A DNA stretch of 64,000 bases, taken from Bacteroidales bacterium (GTDB lineage: Bacteria > Bacteroidota > Bacteroidia > Bacteroidales > UBA932). The position numbers and the translations under genes were made by a program. Shown piece by piece: positions 47,475 through 56,942 of the stretch (within the stretch, counting starts at the first letter, position 1; each line of letters begins with the position of its first letter). The notes beneath the pieces were generated by a model. The model was not told the origin of the DNA and made no database searches. It saw nothing but the letters and a program-made list of their open reading frames with translations. The stretch is from NCBI GenBank assembly GCA_024398105.1, contig JAKSJP010000008.1:1-64000 (forward strand). The letters run 5' to 3'.

Positions 47475-47487
47475 CATAAATAGCTAT

Positions 47488-47522
47488 AATCCAGCGACTT
47501 ACATAAAGCCGCTGGATTTTTT
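47488..47522. terminator. third hairpin beside the uxuB stop
   Basis: AATCCAGCG (47488-47496) pairs with CGCTGGATT (47510-47518) over 13 nt. On the plus strand a T-run reaches 47522, giving a rightward terminator whose T-run touches the uxuB stop codon. Confidence 0.65.
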
Positions 47523-49110
47523 ATCTTGCTGAAACGTACTTGTGGAGGGTTGTGCGGACGGCGCCAGGGCCGGCGTAGAGCTCCTTGACCATTCCTTCGA
47601 TCTGCTCACCGAGGCCTGCCTCATAGAGGTCAAGGCCGAAGACATCCTTGCGGCTGTAGAGCTGCTTGAGGCAGCTGAAATCCTGCTCCGGCTTACCGAG
47701 CTCGAGAGGAGCGACGATTGCCTGAAGCTCTTCAAGCAATGGATCGGTAGATGGAGTGAAAGGATTGCCGTTGTCATCGAGAGCCTTGAGGAAGCGGGCG
47801 TAACCGGCGAGGGTGAGAGGGATGAGGACGAGGTTGCTCATGTCGAGACCGCGAGCCACATACTTCTTGATGGTCTCACCGAAGCGGATAGGAAGCTTCT
47901 GGCTGGTATCGGTAGAGATACGCTGCGGAGCGTCCGGCATGAACGGGTTAGGCAGACGCTTGTTGATGACTGTACCGATGAACTCGTATGGATTGAGCAC
48001 ACCTGGGTCGGTCACAACCGGCATTGCCTCGATATAGCCGATCTTCTGGATGAATCCACGGAGATCCTCATCGGCCATCTCTGCTGAGATGAGGTCATAA
48101 CCCAACATCACGCCATAGATGGACATGGCTGTATGGAGAGGGTTGAGACAGGTCGTAACCTTCATGGTCTCTACCTCATCGACAGTCTTGCGGGTCGTGT
48201 AGAGCGCACCGCCGAGCTCGAGTGGAGGACGGCCGTTGGTATAGTTGTCCTCGACAACGAGATACTGAACTTCCTCCGCATTCACGAACGGAGCGGTGAA
48301 GGTCTTCTTGTCGGTGATGATGGTCTCATTGTCCTCGAATCCGTCGGCAGCGAGCATCTCCTGCACCTTCTCATGAGGGCGAGGAGTGATCTTGTCGATC
48401 ATTGACCATGGATATGTCACCTTCTTCTCATCCTGGAGATATGCAAGGAACTCTGCAGGGACGAGACCGGTCTCCACCCATTTCTGGGCATATGCCATGA
48501 TACCGGCCTTGACCTTGTCACCGTTGTGCGAGCAGTTGTCCGTGCTCTGGACGGTGAGAGGATACTGACCAGCCTTGAATCGCTCATAGAGGAGCGCTGC
48601 CACCTTACCCATCGCGAGGACAGGTGTGAGGCCTCTCTCGAGGTCTGCAGGTGCGACGCTGTAACCCTTCTCGGTGATGGTGAAGGTGATCATCTGGAGG
48701 CTAGGTGTCTGGAATATCTCAACAAGGCGATTCCAGTCCTGAGCGAACTGGAAATCGGCCTTGAGGCTTTCTGTGACAGAAGCGATGACCTTCTTCTCGA
48801 TGGTACCGCTTGACTGAAGGCTCACGAGGAGGGCAAGGTTGCTGTAAGGGCGGTATGCCTTGTCGATGATCTCGTAGTCGAAGCTCTCGGCTACGATCAC
48901 ACCACGGTCATACTTGCCGCTGTTGAGCGCATCGTTGAGTATGGCTGCAGGGAATGCACGGAAGATGTTTCCGGCACCGAAGTGAAGCCATGTAGGATTG
49001 TCATGGGTCTTCTTTGCAACCTCAGCGATATCGAACTTTGGAAGCTCGTATCCCTTTGCCTCCCACTCGGAAGCATTGAAATTTTCAGAAAGGATATCTG
49101 TAAGTTTCAT
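47521..49110 (-). CDS. uxuB: fructuronate reductase (D-mannonate oxidoreductase)
   Basis: The 529-aa cytoplasmic enzyme of the long-chain mannitol dehydrogenase family reduces D-fructuronate to D-mannonate with NADH. HFGAGNIFRAF near 43-53 is the dinucleotide-binding start; VQSTDNCSHNGDKVK near 190 and CLNPLHTAMSIYG near 322 with the catalytic Lys/His region follow. Related tagaturonate reductases (UxaB) are the alternative, but the uxuA gene in the same operon favours UxuB. Last gene of the leftward operon, 49 nt after the GH3 gene. Confidence 0.85.
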   Translation of the reverse strand: MKLTDILSENFNASEWEAKGYELPKFDIAEVAKKTHDNPTWLHFGAGNIFRAFPAAILNDALNSGKYDRGVIVAESFDYEIIDKAYRPYSNLALLVSLQSSGTIEKKVIASVTESLKADFQFAQDWNRLVEIFQTPSLQMITFTITEKGYSVAPADLERGLTPVLAMGKVAALLYERFKAGQYPLTVQSTDNCSHNGDKVKAGIMAYAQKWVETGLVPAEFLAYLQDEKKVTYPWSMIDKITPRPHEKVQEMLAADGFEDNETIITDKKTFTAPFVNAEEVQYLVVEDNYTNGRPPLELGGALYTTRKTVDEVETMKVTTCLNPLHTAMSIYGVMLGYDLISAEMADEDLRGFIQKIGYIEAMPVVTDPGVLNPYEFIGTVINKRLPNPFMPDAPQRISTDTSQKLPIRFGETIKKYVARGLDMSNLVLIPLTLAGYARFLKALDDNGNPFTPSTDPLLEELQAIVAPLELGKPEQDFSCLKQLYSRKDVFGLDLYEAGLGEQIEGMVKELYAGPGAVRTTLHKYVSAR

Positions 49111-49159
49111 TTCTTACTGACTGTTTAGACTATTTTTAATTCAAGCCCAAGATTGATTC

Positions 49160-51532
49160 TTAGATAAGTCTGAGCTTGAGAGCCTTGAGATCCTTGTCTG
49201 CAGATGACTTGCCACAGAGGACCTTGTACTTACCGGTCTTCACTGCGAGCTCGCCGTCAGCTTCGCTGTAGTACTCGAATGAAGAAGCAGGAAGCTCGAT
49301 CTCCACGACCTTGGTCTCGCCGGCCTTGAGAGAGATTCTCTTGAAGCCCTTGAGGTCCTTGTTAGGAGCTGTAGCGTCGCCGAGGCGCTTTACGTATACC
49401 TGTACGATCTCGTCAGAGTCGACCTTGCTCTTGTTGGTAACCTTTACCTTCACGGTCACTGACTCGCCAGCCTTGATCTTCTTTGAAGAGAGCTTAGCCT
49501 TGCCGTACTTGAAGTCCGCATAGCTGAGACCGAAACCGAACTGATAGAGAGGAGCCTCTGTCATGTAGCGGTATGTTCTGCCTGCCATGTCGTAGTTCTC
49601 GAAATCAGGAAGCTGGTCTGTAGACTTGTAGAATGTGATAGGAAGACGTCCTGAAGGAGAAACGACACCGCTCACCACGTCACCGACTGCAGTACCTGCA
49701 GCCTGACCGCCGTACCATGCACATACGAGTGCATCGTAGTCAGCCTCGTTTGCAGCAAGTGCGATAGCAGCACCTGTACAGAGGACGAATACGACTGGCT
49801 TGCCTGTAGCGTGGAGAGCCTTGAGCATCTTGCTCTGGATCTCGGGAAGCTCGATCTTTGTACGGTCACCACCGGCGAAGCCGTCGAGCTGTACGCGCAT
49901 CTCCTCACCCTCGATCTCAGGAGAGATACCGCCGACGAAGAAGATCACGTCTGACTCAGCTGCACGTGCAGCAAGAGCAGCGAGAGCCTCGTCTGTGTAG
50001 TTCTCAGCAGGGATAGGTCTAGGGATAGAGTTGATGTCGATGTTCTTGATCTGAGCCATCATTCTCTCTCTCTGAGCCTGCATCTGACGTCTCTGCTCGA
50101 TAGATACACCCTCGTAGTCAGCTGGAGCTGGATCGTTAGGGTCCTCACCGTTCTCAAGCATCTGGACGATCATTCTCTCGATGTTGGTAAGAGATACATA
50201 GCCCTCGACGAGGTCGCAGCCGCGCTCGAATGAGACCTCAGCGTTTGGATATGCGTTCTTGATACCCTGGAGAATGGTAACTGAAGATGAAGGAGTACCG
50301 TTGTAGTTACCGAGGAGCATCTTCGCGTTGTCAGCGTTAGGACCTACGACAGCGATCTTGTTGACAGAGTTCGCCATGATAGGAAGGACACCGTTGTTCT
50401 TGAGAAGAACGATAGACTCGCGGGCCATCTTGAGGGCCTGGTCCTTGTGAGCCTGGCTGTCGACGATGTCGATAGGAAGGTTTGACCATGGTACGAGAGC
50501 CTCAGGATCGAACATACCGAGCTCAAACATACCATTGAGGATTCGGCGGATGCAGACGTCGATGTCAGCCTCCTTGAGAAGGTTCTTGTCAAGAGCATCC
50601 TTGAGGGCGTTGTATGAACGGCCGCACTCGATGTCGGTACCTGTGAGGACAGCCTTTGCTGATGCGCTTGCTGCGTCTGGGTATACTGCGTGGGCGTTTG
50701 CTCTGTAGAAGTCATCGATAGCGCCGCAGTCTGAGACTACGAGTCCTGAATACTGCCATCTGCCACGGAGAATGTCCTCGAGAAGAAGCTCACTGCCGCA
50801 GCAAGGGTCACCTGCATAGCTGTTGTATGCACCCATGACCTCTCTTACGTCAGCGTCGACGACGAGCTTCTTGAAAGCAGGAAGATAAGTCTCCCACATA
50901 TCCACTGGAGAAACCTCGATGTCGAACTTGTGACGGAGTGGCTCCGGACCAGAGTGTACTGCATAGTGCTTTGCGCAAGCGTGGAGCTTGTAGTAGTTCT
51001 TGTCATTGCCCTGGAGACCGTTTACACAGGCAGCACCCATCATTGATGTAAGGAATGGGTCCTCACCGTAAGTCTCCTGGCCGCGTCCCCACCTAGGGTC
51101 ACGGAAGATGTTGATGTTAGGAGTCCAGAAGGTAAGACCATAGTACTGCTTGTGCTCACCTCTGCTGATGGCATCGTTGTACTTTGCTCTAGCCTCGTCT
51201 GAAACTACTGTGAAAGTCTCGAGCTCGCCCTCTACATCCCATGTAGCAGCAAGACCGATAGCCTGTGGGAATACTGTAGCAAGACCTGCACGACCTACGC
51301 CGTGGAGAGCCTCGTTCCACCAGTTGTAGTCAGGAATTCCAAGACGCTCGACGCCCTTTGCGCCGTTCATCATCATTCCGATCTTCTCTTCAACGGTAAG
51401 ACGAGAGAGGAGATCCTCGATACGCTCCTGCCTTGGAAGCTGGGCGTTCATGTAAGGAAGATTGCTCTGCGCCTTAGACGCTGCCGGCATCAAAAGAAGT
51501 GCTGATGCCAATGCGATAACTAATTTCTTCAT
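49160..51532 (-). CDS. GH3 beta-glycosidase, probably beta-xylosidase
   Basis: The 790-aa exported enzyme has a signal peptide about 1-22 (ending SKA). The GH3 N-terminal barrel has NWWNEALHGVGRAG near 70, GAYNSYAGDPCCGS near 222 and the nucleophile Asp in YSGLVVSDCGAIDDF near 250; the alpha/beta sandwich (about 370-630) has KIAVVGPNADNAKMLLGNY near 392; a fibronectin-like domain closes it (about 690-790). The NEALHGVG and SDCGAI motifs are those of the xylosidase-like GH3 group. It would split xylo-oligosaccharides after side groups are removed. Confidence 0.88.
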   Translation of the reverse strand: MKKLVIALASALLLMPAASKAQSNLPYMNAQLPRQERIEDLLSRLTVEEKIGMMMNGAKGVERLGIPDYNWWNEALHGVGRAGLATVFPQAIGLAATWDVEGELETFTVVSDEARAKYNDAISRGEHKQYYGLTFWTPNINIFRDPRWGRGQETYGEDPFLTSMMGAACVNGLQGNDKNYYKLHACAKHYAVHSGPEPLRHKFDIEVSPVDMWETYLPAFKKLVVDADVREVMGAYNSYAGDPCCGSELLLEDILRGRWQYSGLVVSDCGAIDDFYRANAHAVYPDAASASAKAVLTGTDIECGRSYNALKDALDKNLLKEADIDVCIRRILNGMFELGMFDPEALVPWSNLPIDIVDSQAHKDQALKMARESIVLLKNNGVLPIMANSVNKIAVVGPNADNAKMLLGNYNGTPSSSVTILQGIKNAYPNAEVSFERGCDLVEGYVSLTNIERMIVQMLENGEDPNDPAPADYEGVSIEQRRQMQAQRERMMAQIKNIDINSIPRPIPAENYTDEALAALAARAAESDVIFFVGGISPEIEGEEMRVQLDGFAGGDRTKIELPEIQSKMLKALHATGKPVVFVLCTGAAIALAANEADYDALVCAWYGGQAAGTAVGDVVSGVVSPSGRLPITFYKSTDQLPDFENYDMAGRTYRYMTEAPLYQFGFGLSYADFKYGKAKLSSKKIKAGESVTVKVKVTNKSKVDSDEIVQVYVKRLGDATAPNKDLKGFKRISLKAGETKVVEIELPASSFEYYSEADGELAVKTGKYKVLCGKSSADKDLKALKLRLI

Positions 51533-51552
51533 GTTACCTATCTGGATAATAA

Positions 51553-52746
51553 TTATTTAAGTTCATCTTCTACTGCAGCCATCATACCACCGACCAGTCC
51601 GAGGGCAAGCATACGGCCATAGAAACCATATCCAGGATTGTAGTCGTTGACAGCGTCGTCAAGGATATCCTTTCCATGGTCGACTCTCATAGGGAGTCCG
51701 ATGCCATTGTTGGCGTTGCGGCGTCTCTCTTCCTTGGTGAAGATCCTTGCAAGCTCTACAAGGTGGCCTCTGCCGCCTGTGTGAGGAGCCTCGATGAAGT
51801 TACCGCCACCGAGGACGTTGCATGAGCGCATGTGCACGAAGTGTGTCCTTGATGCGAACTCGTTGGCCATTGCCACGACGTCGTTCTGCTCGCCTGCGCT
51901 GAGTGAACCTGCGCAGAATGTAAGGCCGTTGTGAGGATTGTCGACTGCGTTGAGCATCCAGCGGATGTCCTCAGCTGTACGTACGATTCTAGGAAGACCG
52001 AGGACCTCCATAGGTGGATCGTCAGGATGTACGCACATGTTGATGTCCCACTTCTCGCAGACAGGCATGATAGCGTTGAGGAAGTACTTCATGTTCTCGC
52101 GGAGCTGAGCCTTGTCGATACCCTTGTAGAGGTCGAGGAGGCCCTTGAACTTCTTGATAGGCTCCTTGTCGCCCTCGTTGATGTTACCGTTGACGAAGCC
52201 CTGGGTCTTCACGATGATGGTATATACGAGGTCGTGCTTCTCCTCTGGGGTCATGGTCTTGTCGAGTTCCTCGACCTTAGCGACTATGTCAGCAGGGAAA
52301 TCCTTCTCAGCACCCTCTCTCTCGAGGATCTTGATGTCGAAGTACGCAAAGCGTGCATAGTCGAAGTAAAGTGAGGTACTGCCGTCGTCCCACTTGTGCT
52401 TGAGGTCCGTACGGGCCCAGTCAAGCACTGGCATGAAGTTGTAGCAGATAGTCTTGATGCCGCACTTGCCGAGGTTCTCAAGGCTGATGATATAGTTCTC
52501 GATGAGCTTGTCGCGCTCAGGGCCGGCGTACTTGATAGCCTCGCATACAGGAAGGCTCTCGACTACTGACCATCTGAGACCGAATGACTCGATGTAGTTC
52601 TTGAGGTCCATGATGGCCTCTTCTGTCCATATTTCTCCGTTAGGAACCTCGTGAAGCGCTGTTACGATTCCCTCGACTCCAATCTGACGGAGCATGGAAA
52701 GGGTGATCTTATCCTTCTTTCCAAACCATCTCCAGGTTTTTTCCAT
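51553..52746 (-). CDS. uxuA: mannonate dehydratase
   Basis: The 397-aa xylose-isomerase-like barrel enzyme dehydrates D-mannonate to 2-keto-3-deoxygluconate. TWRWFGKKDKITL at the N-terminus, NGEIWTEEAI near 37, CYNFMPVLDWARTDL near 100, CVHPDDPPMEVLGLPRI near 238 and RVDHGKDI near 353 are family hallmarks with metal-binding Cys/His. Lies 20 nt before the GH3 start and 21 nt after the esterase stop. Confidence 0.95.
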   Translation of the reverse strand: MEKTWRWFGKKDKITLSMLRQIGVEGIVTALHEVPNGEIWTEEAIMDLKNYIESFGLRWSVVESLPVCEAIKYAGPERDKLIENYIISLENLGKCGIKTICYNFMPVLDWARTDLKHKWDDGSTSLYFDYARFAYFDIKILEREGAEKDFPADIVAKVEELDKTMTPEEKHDLVYTIIVKTQGFVNGNINEGDKEPIKKFKGLLDLYKGIDKAQLRENMKYFLNAIMPVCEKWDINMCVHPDDPPMEVLGLPRIVRTAEDIRWMLNAVDNPHNGLTFCAGSLSAGEQNDVVAMANEFASRTHFVHMRSCNVLGGGNFIEAPHTGGRGHLVELARIFTKEERRRNANNGIGLPMRVDHGKDILDDAVNDYNPGYGFYGRMLALGLVGGMMAAVEDELK

Positions 52747-52767
52747 AATATCTTGATTTCTTTGTTT

Positions 52768-54705
52768 CTATGTAGTGAAATTCATTCTTTCCGAATTGGG
52801 CTCGAACTCCCAGTCATCAGTCCTGAAAGGAGACGCAAGGAGACCTTCCTTGTTGACGAGGTTCGCATCGTCTGGGTTGTCAGCCCATGCGTAGCGCACT
52901 GCGACAGGATTCTTCACCTGTGGGCTTGACACGATGACTGTGTTGCCCTTGATGACTGCGTCCGCCCATACGAACTTCCTGTCCGCGCCAGCGATCGCGA
53001 AGTGCTTGAGAGCACCTCCGCCATTGACCTTGAGAGCGCTCTCGCTCCTGAAGGTGATGATGATCTTGTCACCCTCGACCCTCATGCTTTCATAGGCCGG
53101 GCCGGATGCGACGACCTTCTCCTTGTAGTAGAGCTTGCGGGCATCGGTGAAGAGTATCTTTGCGAGGTCCTTCTTGTTGAGAGGATGGATGTCGTTGTAC
53201 TCTCCGAGGTTGTAGCATACTGCGAGAGCGGTGTTCGGAACCTTCTGGGAAACCTTGAACTGTGCCTCGCGGAGCCTTGCCCAGTCGCTGTCGGTAGGAT
53301 GGTCATACTTGTCCATGTAGTTAGGGAGCTGACAGATGAGGAAAGGCATGTCCGGCATCTTGAAGACATCTCTCCACGAAGCGATGAGCTTGGTGAGAAG
53401 CACTTCGTACTCTGATGCACGGGATGCGTTCGTCTCGCCCTGGTACCACTGGGCTCCGGCGATGGTGTAGTTCCTTACCGGATAGATCATACCGTTGTAG
53501 AGACCAGCACCTGTGAAGCTGCTTCTGGCAGCGCCGCCTCTCTGAGGGCCGGCGAAGCCTGCGTTCCTCTGAACAGGGGCACGTCCGACTTTATATTTCC
53601 AAGTTCCCGTAAGGTCGACCTCAGCCTCGTCACCGGCGATCTTGTAGGTCTTGTCCGGAACGAAACCTGCGTCGCCCGCATTTGCGGTAAGCCTTACAGC
53701 CACTACGTTCTTTCCAGCATGGAGCACTCCGGCAGGGATGTCGTACTTGCGCGGAGGTCCGAAGTAGGATGTCGAGCCGACGAGCACGCCGTTCACATAC
53801 ACCTCATCGCCGTCCACCATACGGCCCATATAGATCTTTGCATGGCGGCCGGACATGGACTCAGGCACGTCGACGGTCTTCCTGAACCAGATGACGCCCT
53901 TGCTGATGCCCTGACGCTCAAGATAGCCAGGCTGCTGTACTGTCGCCCAGTCCGAGTCGTCGAAGTTCTCCTTCTGCCATCCGCCTACCTGGCCATTGTC
54001 CTGCTGGGCTTCCTGCTGAGCGGCGAACTGAGCATCGGCATCGGCCTTCTGCCTGGCGATGGCAGGGATCTGGAGGAGATACTCCTCAGGGACCCAGCTC
54101 TCGATCGCAGAGCCACCAAGACTTGAAACGAGCATACCCTGAGGGATGCCCGTCTTCTCGTATGCCTCCATCGCATAGAAATATGCGAGAGCCTTCCAGT
54201 TCATCACATCTGACGCTACTGCAGAGTGCCACCTGTCTCCTGCGAGGATATCCTCGTCGAGGACTCCAGGAGTGTTCTGGGTAGGCACCTTGTACATGCG
54301 TACCATGTGGTTGTTTGAGACTGGGATCTCAGGGAACCTGTCGACGAGTCTCTCGATCGGAGTCTCCTGGTTCGACTGGCCTGAGAGGAGCCATACATCT
54401 CCCACGAGCACATCCCTCAGGATGATCTCATTGACCTCGAGGACATAGGGACCGCCGGCCTTGTGGGCAGCGAGCTTCACCATCCAGTCGCCGTTGGCGT
54501 CGGCCTGAGTGAAGTAGTGCTGTCCGTCGAACCTTACGGTGACCTTCTCGCCCGGGTCGGCCCATCCCCATACATTTGCCTCGGTGTCACGCTGGAGCAC
54601 CATGCAGTCGGAGATGACCTTAGGGAGCCTTACTTTAGCATCAATGGCCGATGGTGCCATAAGAAGCACCATCAAGGCCAATGACAATTTAAGATATGTC
54701 TTCAT
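52768..54705 (-). CDS. SGNH-type carbohydrate acetylesterase (sialate O-acetylesterase-like)
   Basis: The 645-aa exported protein has a signal about 1-23. An N-terminal beta domain (GWADPGEKVTVRFDG) precedes the split SGNH hydrolase: block I LLSGQSN with Ser111, QWYQGETNAS near 415, and DIHPLNKKDLA near 505 with the Asp-x-x-His/His pair. A jelly-roll domain (about 240-380; IWFRKTVDVPESM, GRMVDGDEVYVNG) is inserted. Annotated homologues are called sialate 9-O-acetylesterases, but in this locus acetylated xylan or uronic-acid-decorated oligosaccharides are the likelier substrates. SGQSNQ replaces the commoner SGQSNM. Confidence 0.85.
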   Translation of the reverse strand: MKTYLKLSLALMVLLMAPSAIDAKVRLPKVISDCMVLQRDTEANVWGWADPGEKVTVRFDGQHYFTQADANGDWMVKLAAHKAGGPYVLEVNEIILRDVLVGDVWLLSGQSNQETPIERLVDRFPEIPVSNNHMVRMYKVPTQNTPGVLDEDILAGDRWHSAVASDVMNWKALAYFYAMEAYEKTGIPQGMLVSSLGGSAIESWVPEEYLLQIPAIARQKADADAQFAAQQEAQQDNGQVGGWQKENFDDSDWATVQQPGYLERQGISKGVIWFRKTVDVPESMSGRHAKIYMGRMVDGDEVYVNGVLVGSTSYFGPPRKYDIPAGVLHAGKNVVAVRLTANAGDAGFVPDKTYKIAGDEAEVDLTGTWKYKVGRAPVQRNAGFAGPQRGGAARSSFTGAGLYNGMIYPVRNYTIAGAQWYQGETNASRASEYEVLLTKLIASWRDVFKMPDMPFLICQLPNYMDKYDHPTDSDWARLREAQFKVSQKVPNTALAVCYNLGEYNDIHPLNKKDLAKILFTDARKLYYKEKVVASGPAYESMRVEGDKIIITFRSESALKVNGGGALKHFAIAGADRKFVWADAVIKGNTVIVSSPQVKNPVAVRYAWADNPDDANLVNKEGLLASPFRTDDWEFEPNSERMNFTT

Positions 54706-54711
54706 TTCGAA

Positions 54712-56781
54712 TTACCTAGCTGCTGGAGCCTGAGGTCTTGGGCCTGCAGGCATCTGGCCAGGACGGAAACGAGGGCGGCGCTTCTCAAGCACTACTCTGT
54801 TGTCCTCGCCATAGACTGGCATACCGTTCCTGTCTGAGACAAGATTCTTTGCACGGATAGTGTCGGCAGGGATCATGAGAGGACGTACGCCTGCAGGAAG
54901 ATCTCTCTTGGAGAACTGCTGGAAGTAGCCTACACATGCGTCTCTCCACCACTCAGCATCGTTGTGCTGCTTCTGGAGCTTGTCGGTAACCTCGTTGAAG
55001 ATTGACTCGCTCACGTATGGCTTGAGAGTCTCCCATGTCTTCTGGAAGCCTTCAACCTGTGAGATACCTGTATCGTAGTGGAGACAGATCTCATCCCATA
55101 CGGTCCTGCCTGACTTCATCTTGTAGTCCCATGGAACATGGTGGAACCAGAGAAGGAGGTTCTCAGGACATGTCTCGATGTTCTCGTACATAGATGCGAG
55201 AGGCTCGTGGTACTGCTGGGTGTTAGCTGAGCCGGCCTTTGTACGGTCGAAACCGATACCGTTCTCGTCAGCCTTGTGGTAGTATACAGGAGACCAGTCA
55301 GGACGTGATGAGATATCCCATGGGCCTGGGCCGTAGTGTGTACCTGTGAAGAGGTGGTGGAAGCCGAGAGGCATCTCATAGTTGACGACTGCCTCACGTG
55401 AGTTCATCATGATGTCCTTCACAGGAGCCATGAACTTCTTCTCGAATGCCTTCTGTGACATTCCGTCAGGAGTCTTGAAAGTCTGGCGGATCCACTCGTC
55501 AGCGATGTCGCCTGCACTGAGTTCAGGGTTCCATGCGAGACGGCCGTACATGTACCAGTTGGCCTGAGCGAAGATATAGCCGCAGAAGTTCTTGTCCTGG
55601 CCGGTGTTTGCGACACCTGCGATACCGGTGATCATCTTAGCGACGGTAGAGCCCTCGCCTCTTGCGTATGTATCGCTGTCGAGGCACTCCTCGTACATTG
55701 TTCCGAGATATGCAAGGTGGTTAGAGAAACCGAGGTACTCCTGGGTAACCTGGAACTCCATCATGAGATTGGTCTTAGGCATGCGGCCGAAGAGAGGGTT
55801 GAAAGGCTCTCTTGGCTGGAAGTCGATAGGACCGTTCTTGATCTGGATGATGACGTTGTCAAGGAACTGGCCGTCGAGTGACTCGAACTCCTCTACTGCA
55901 GTGTTGGCACGGTCAGGGTTGGTTGCCTGGTATACGAATGCTCTCCACATCACGATACCACCGAACGGAGCGACAGCCTCTGCGAGCATGTTTGCACCGT
56001 CAGCATGGGTACGGCCATGGTCCTGAGGACCTTCCTGACCCTCTGAGTTAGCCTTTACGAGGAAACCACCGAAATCAGGGATGGCTGCGTAGATCTCAGC
56101 AGCCTTGTCCTTCCACCACTGGCGTACAGTCGGATCGAGAGGGTCACCTGTCTTGACACCGCTGAGAGCGATAGGGCTGGTCCACTTGATTGATACATAT
56201 GTCCTGATACCGTACTGGCGGAGGATGTCAGCGATCTTTGCGATCCTGGCGATGTGCTCAGCGTCGAGTACTACAGGGTTTGAGTTCACGTTGTTGAGGA
56301 CTGAACCGTTGATGCCGACCGATGCGCAGAGCTGGCCGTACTTGTGGATTCTCTCGACAGGAATGTCCTCTGCGGTCCACTCCCACATAGAAAGACCAGC
56401 ATAGCCTCTCTCGACAGAGTCGTTCATGTTGTCCCAGTGGTTGAGGAGACGGTAGTCGTAGGCCGGTTTCTCCTGGATGTCCATGCCGGCGCCTGCCTGG
56501 CCGAGGACCTCTGCCCTCTGGATGGCATATACACCATACATGACAGCGATGTCAGAACCACCCTCTACGATTCTCTTTCCTTCTGAATCATAGACATGGT
56601 ACTCTTCCTTTGCAAGATTGTCGGAAACCTTGGTCTCGACAGATGCGAGGATCTCCTCGTACGGACGCGAATTCGCGAACCAGAGATCGCTTCCGTCCTG
56701 AGCCTGAGGCACAGGTTTGCTGCAACCGGCAGCTGCAAGGAGCAGTGCGCAGGCAGCAAGATTGATAAGTGTTCTTTTCAT
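54712..56781 (-). CDS. GH67 alpha-glucuronidase, lipoprotein
   Basis: The 689-aa enzyme removes (4-O-methyl)glucuronic acid from the non-reducing end of xylo-oligosaccharides. The signal ends LAAAGC, a lipobox, so it is membrane-anchored. N-terminal GH67 domain about 25-110; the barrel has YRLLNHWDNMNDSVERGYAG near 111 in parts, FLVKANSEGQEGPQDHGRTH near 245 and FEFQVTQEYLG-like MEFQVTQEYLGF near 343, which carry the Glu/Asp catalysts. First gene of the leftward operon, with GH115 in the other arm; the two families act on different positions of the substrate. Confidence 0.92.
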   Translation of the reverse strand: MKRTLINLAACALLLAAAGCSKPVPQAQDGSDLWFANSRPYEEILASVETKVSDNLAKEEYHVYDSEGKRIVEGGSDIAVMYGVYAIQRAEVLGQAGAGMDIQEKPAYDYRLLNHWDNMNDSVERGYAGLSMWEWTAEDIPVERIHKYGQLCASVGINGSVLNNVNSNPVVLDAEHIARIAKIADILRQYGIRTYVSIKWTSPIALSGVKTGDPLDPTVRQWWKDKAAEIYAAIPDFGGFLVKANSEGQEGPQDHGRTHADGANMLAEAVAPFGGIVMWRAFVYQATNPDRANTAVEEFESLDGQFLDNVIIQIKNGPIDFQPREPFNPLFGRMPKTNLMMEFQVTQEYLGFSNHLAYLGTMYEECLDSDTYARGEGSTVAKMITGIAGVANTGQDKNFCGYIFAQANWYMYGRLAWNPELSAGDIADEWIRQTFKTPDGMSQKAFEKKFMAPVKDIMMNSREAVVNYEMPLGFHHLFTGTHYGPGPWDISSRPDWSPVYYHKADENGIGFDRTKAGSANTQQYHEPLASMYENIETCPENLLLWFHHVPWDYKMKSGRTVWDEICLHYDTGISQVEGFQKTWETLKPYVSESIFNEVTDKLQKQHNDAEWWRDACVGYFQQFSKRDLPAGVRPLMIPADTIRAKNLVSDRNGMPVYGEDNRVVLEKRRPRFRPGQMPAGPRPQAPAAR

Positions 56782-56830
56782 AAAGCTTTATATGTGATTT
56801 TCAGTATATACTAAACTTTCAGAATCCCCT

Positions 56831-56839
56831 GCGAATATA
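56831..56839 (-). promoter_or_regulatory. -7 element of the GH67 operon promoter
   Basis: TATATTCGC on the minus strand (56839-56831), the same variant as before susC, with shared flanks (CTATATTCGCA, then GGATT). It lies 50 nt before the GH67 ATG; operator 3 is 18 nt upstream. Confidence 0.55.
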
Positions 56840-56857
56840 GCAATTTTCCGTCAATTT

Positions 56858-56871
56858 CGTTACCGTTCACG
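56858..56871. promoter_or_regulatory. LacI-type operator 3, between GH67 and the regulator
   Basis: CGTTACCGTTCACG keeps the CG centre and the full TTCACG half-site of operators 1 and 2. It sits between the GH67 promoter and the regulator's own promoter (56914), so one site could control both. Confidence 0.65.
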
Positions 56872-56913
56872 GAATTAGGATAAAACATTTTACACACTTT
56901 CGCACATTTTTCC

Positions 56914-56922
56914 TATATTTGC
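56914..56922 (+). promoter_or_regulatory. -7 promoter element of the LacI-family gene
   Basis: TATATTTGC, perfect TAnnTTTGC, 20 nt before the ATG at 56943. This is why an upstream in-frame start at 56919 is rejected. Confidence 0.65.
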
Positions 56923-56942
56923 CCCCGTACAAACCTGGACTG

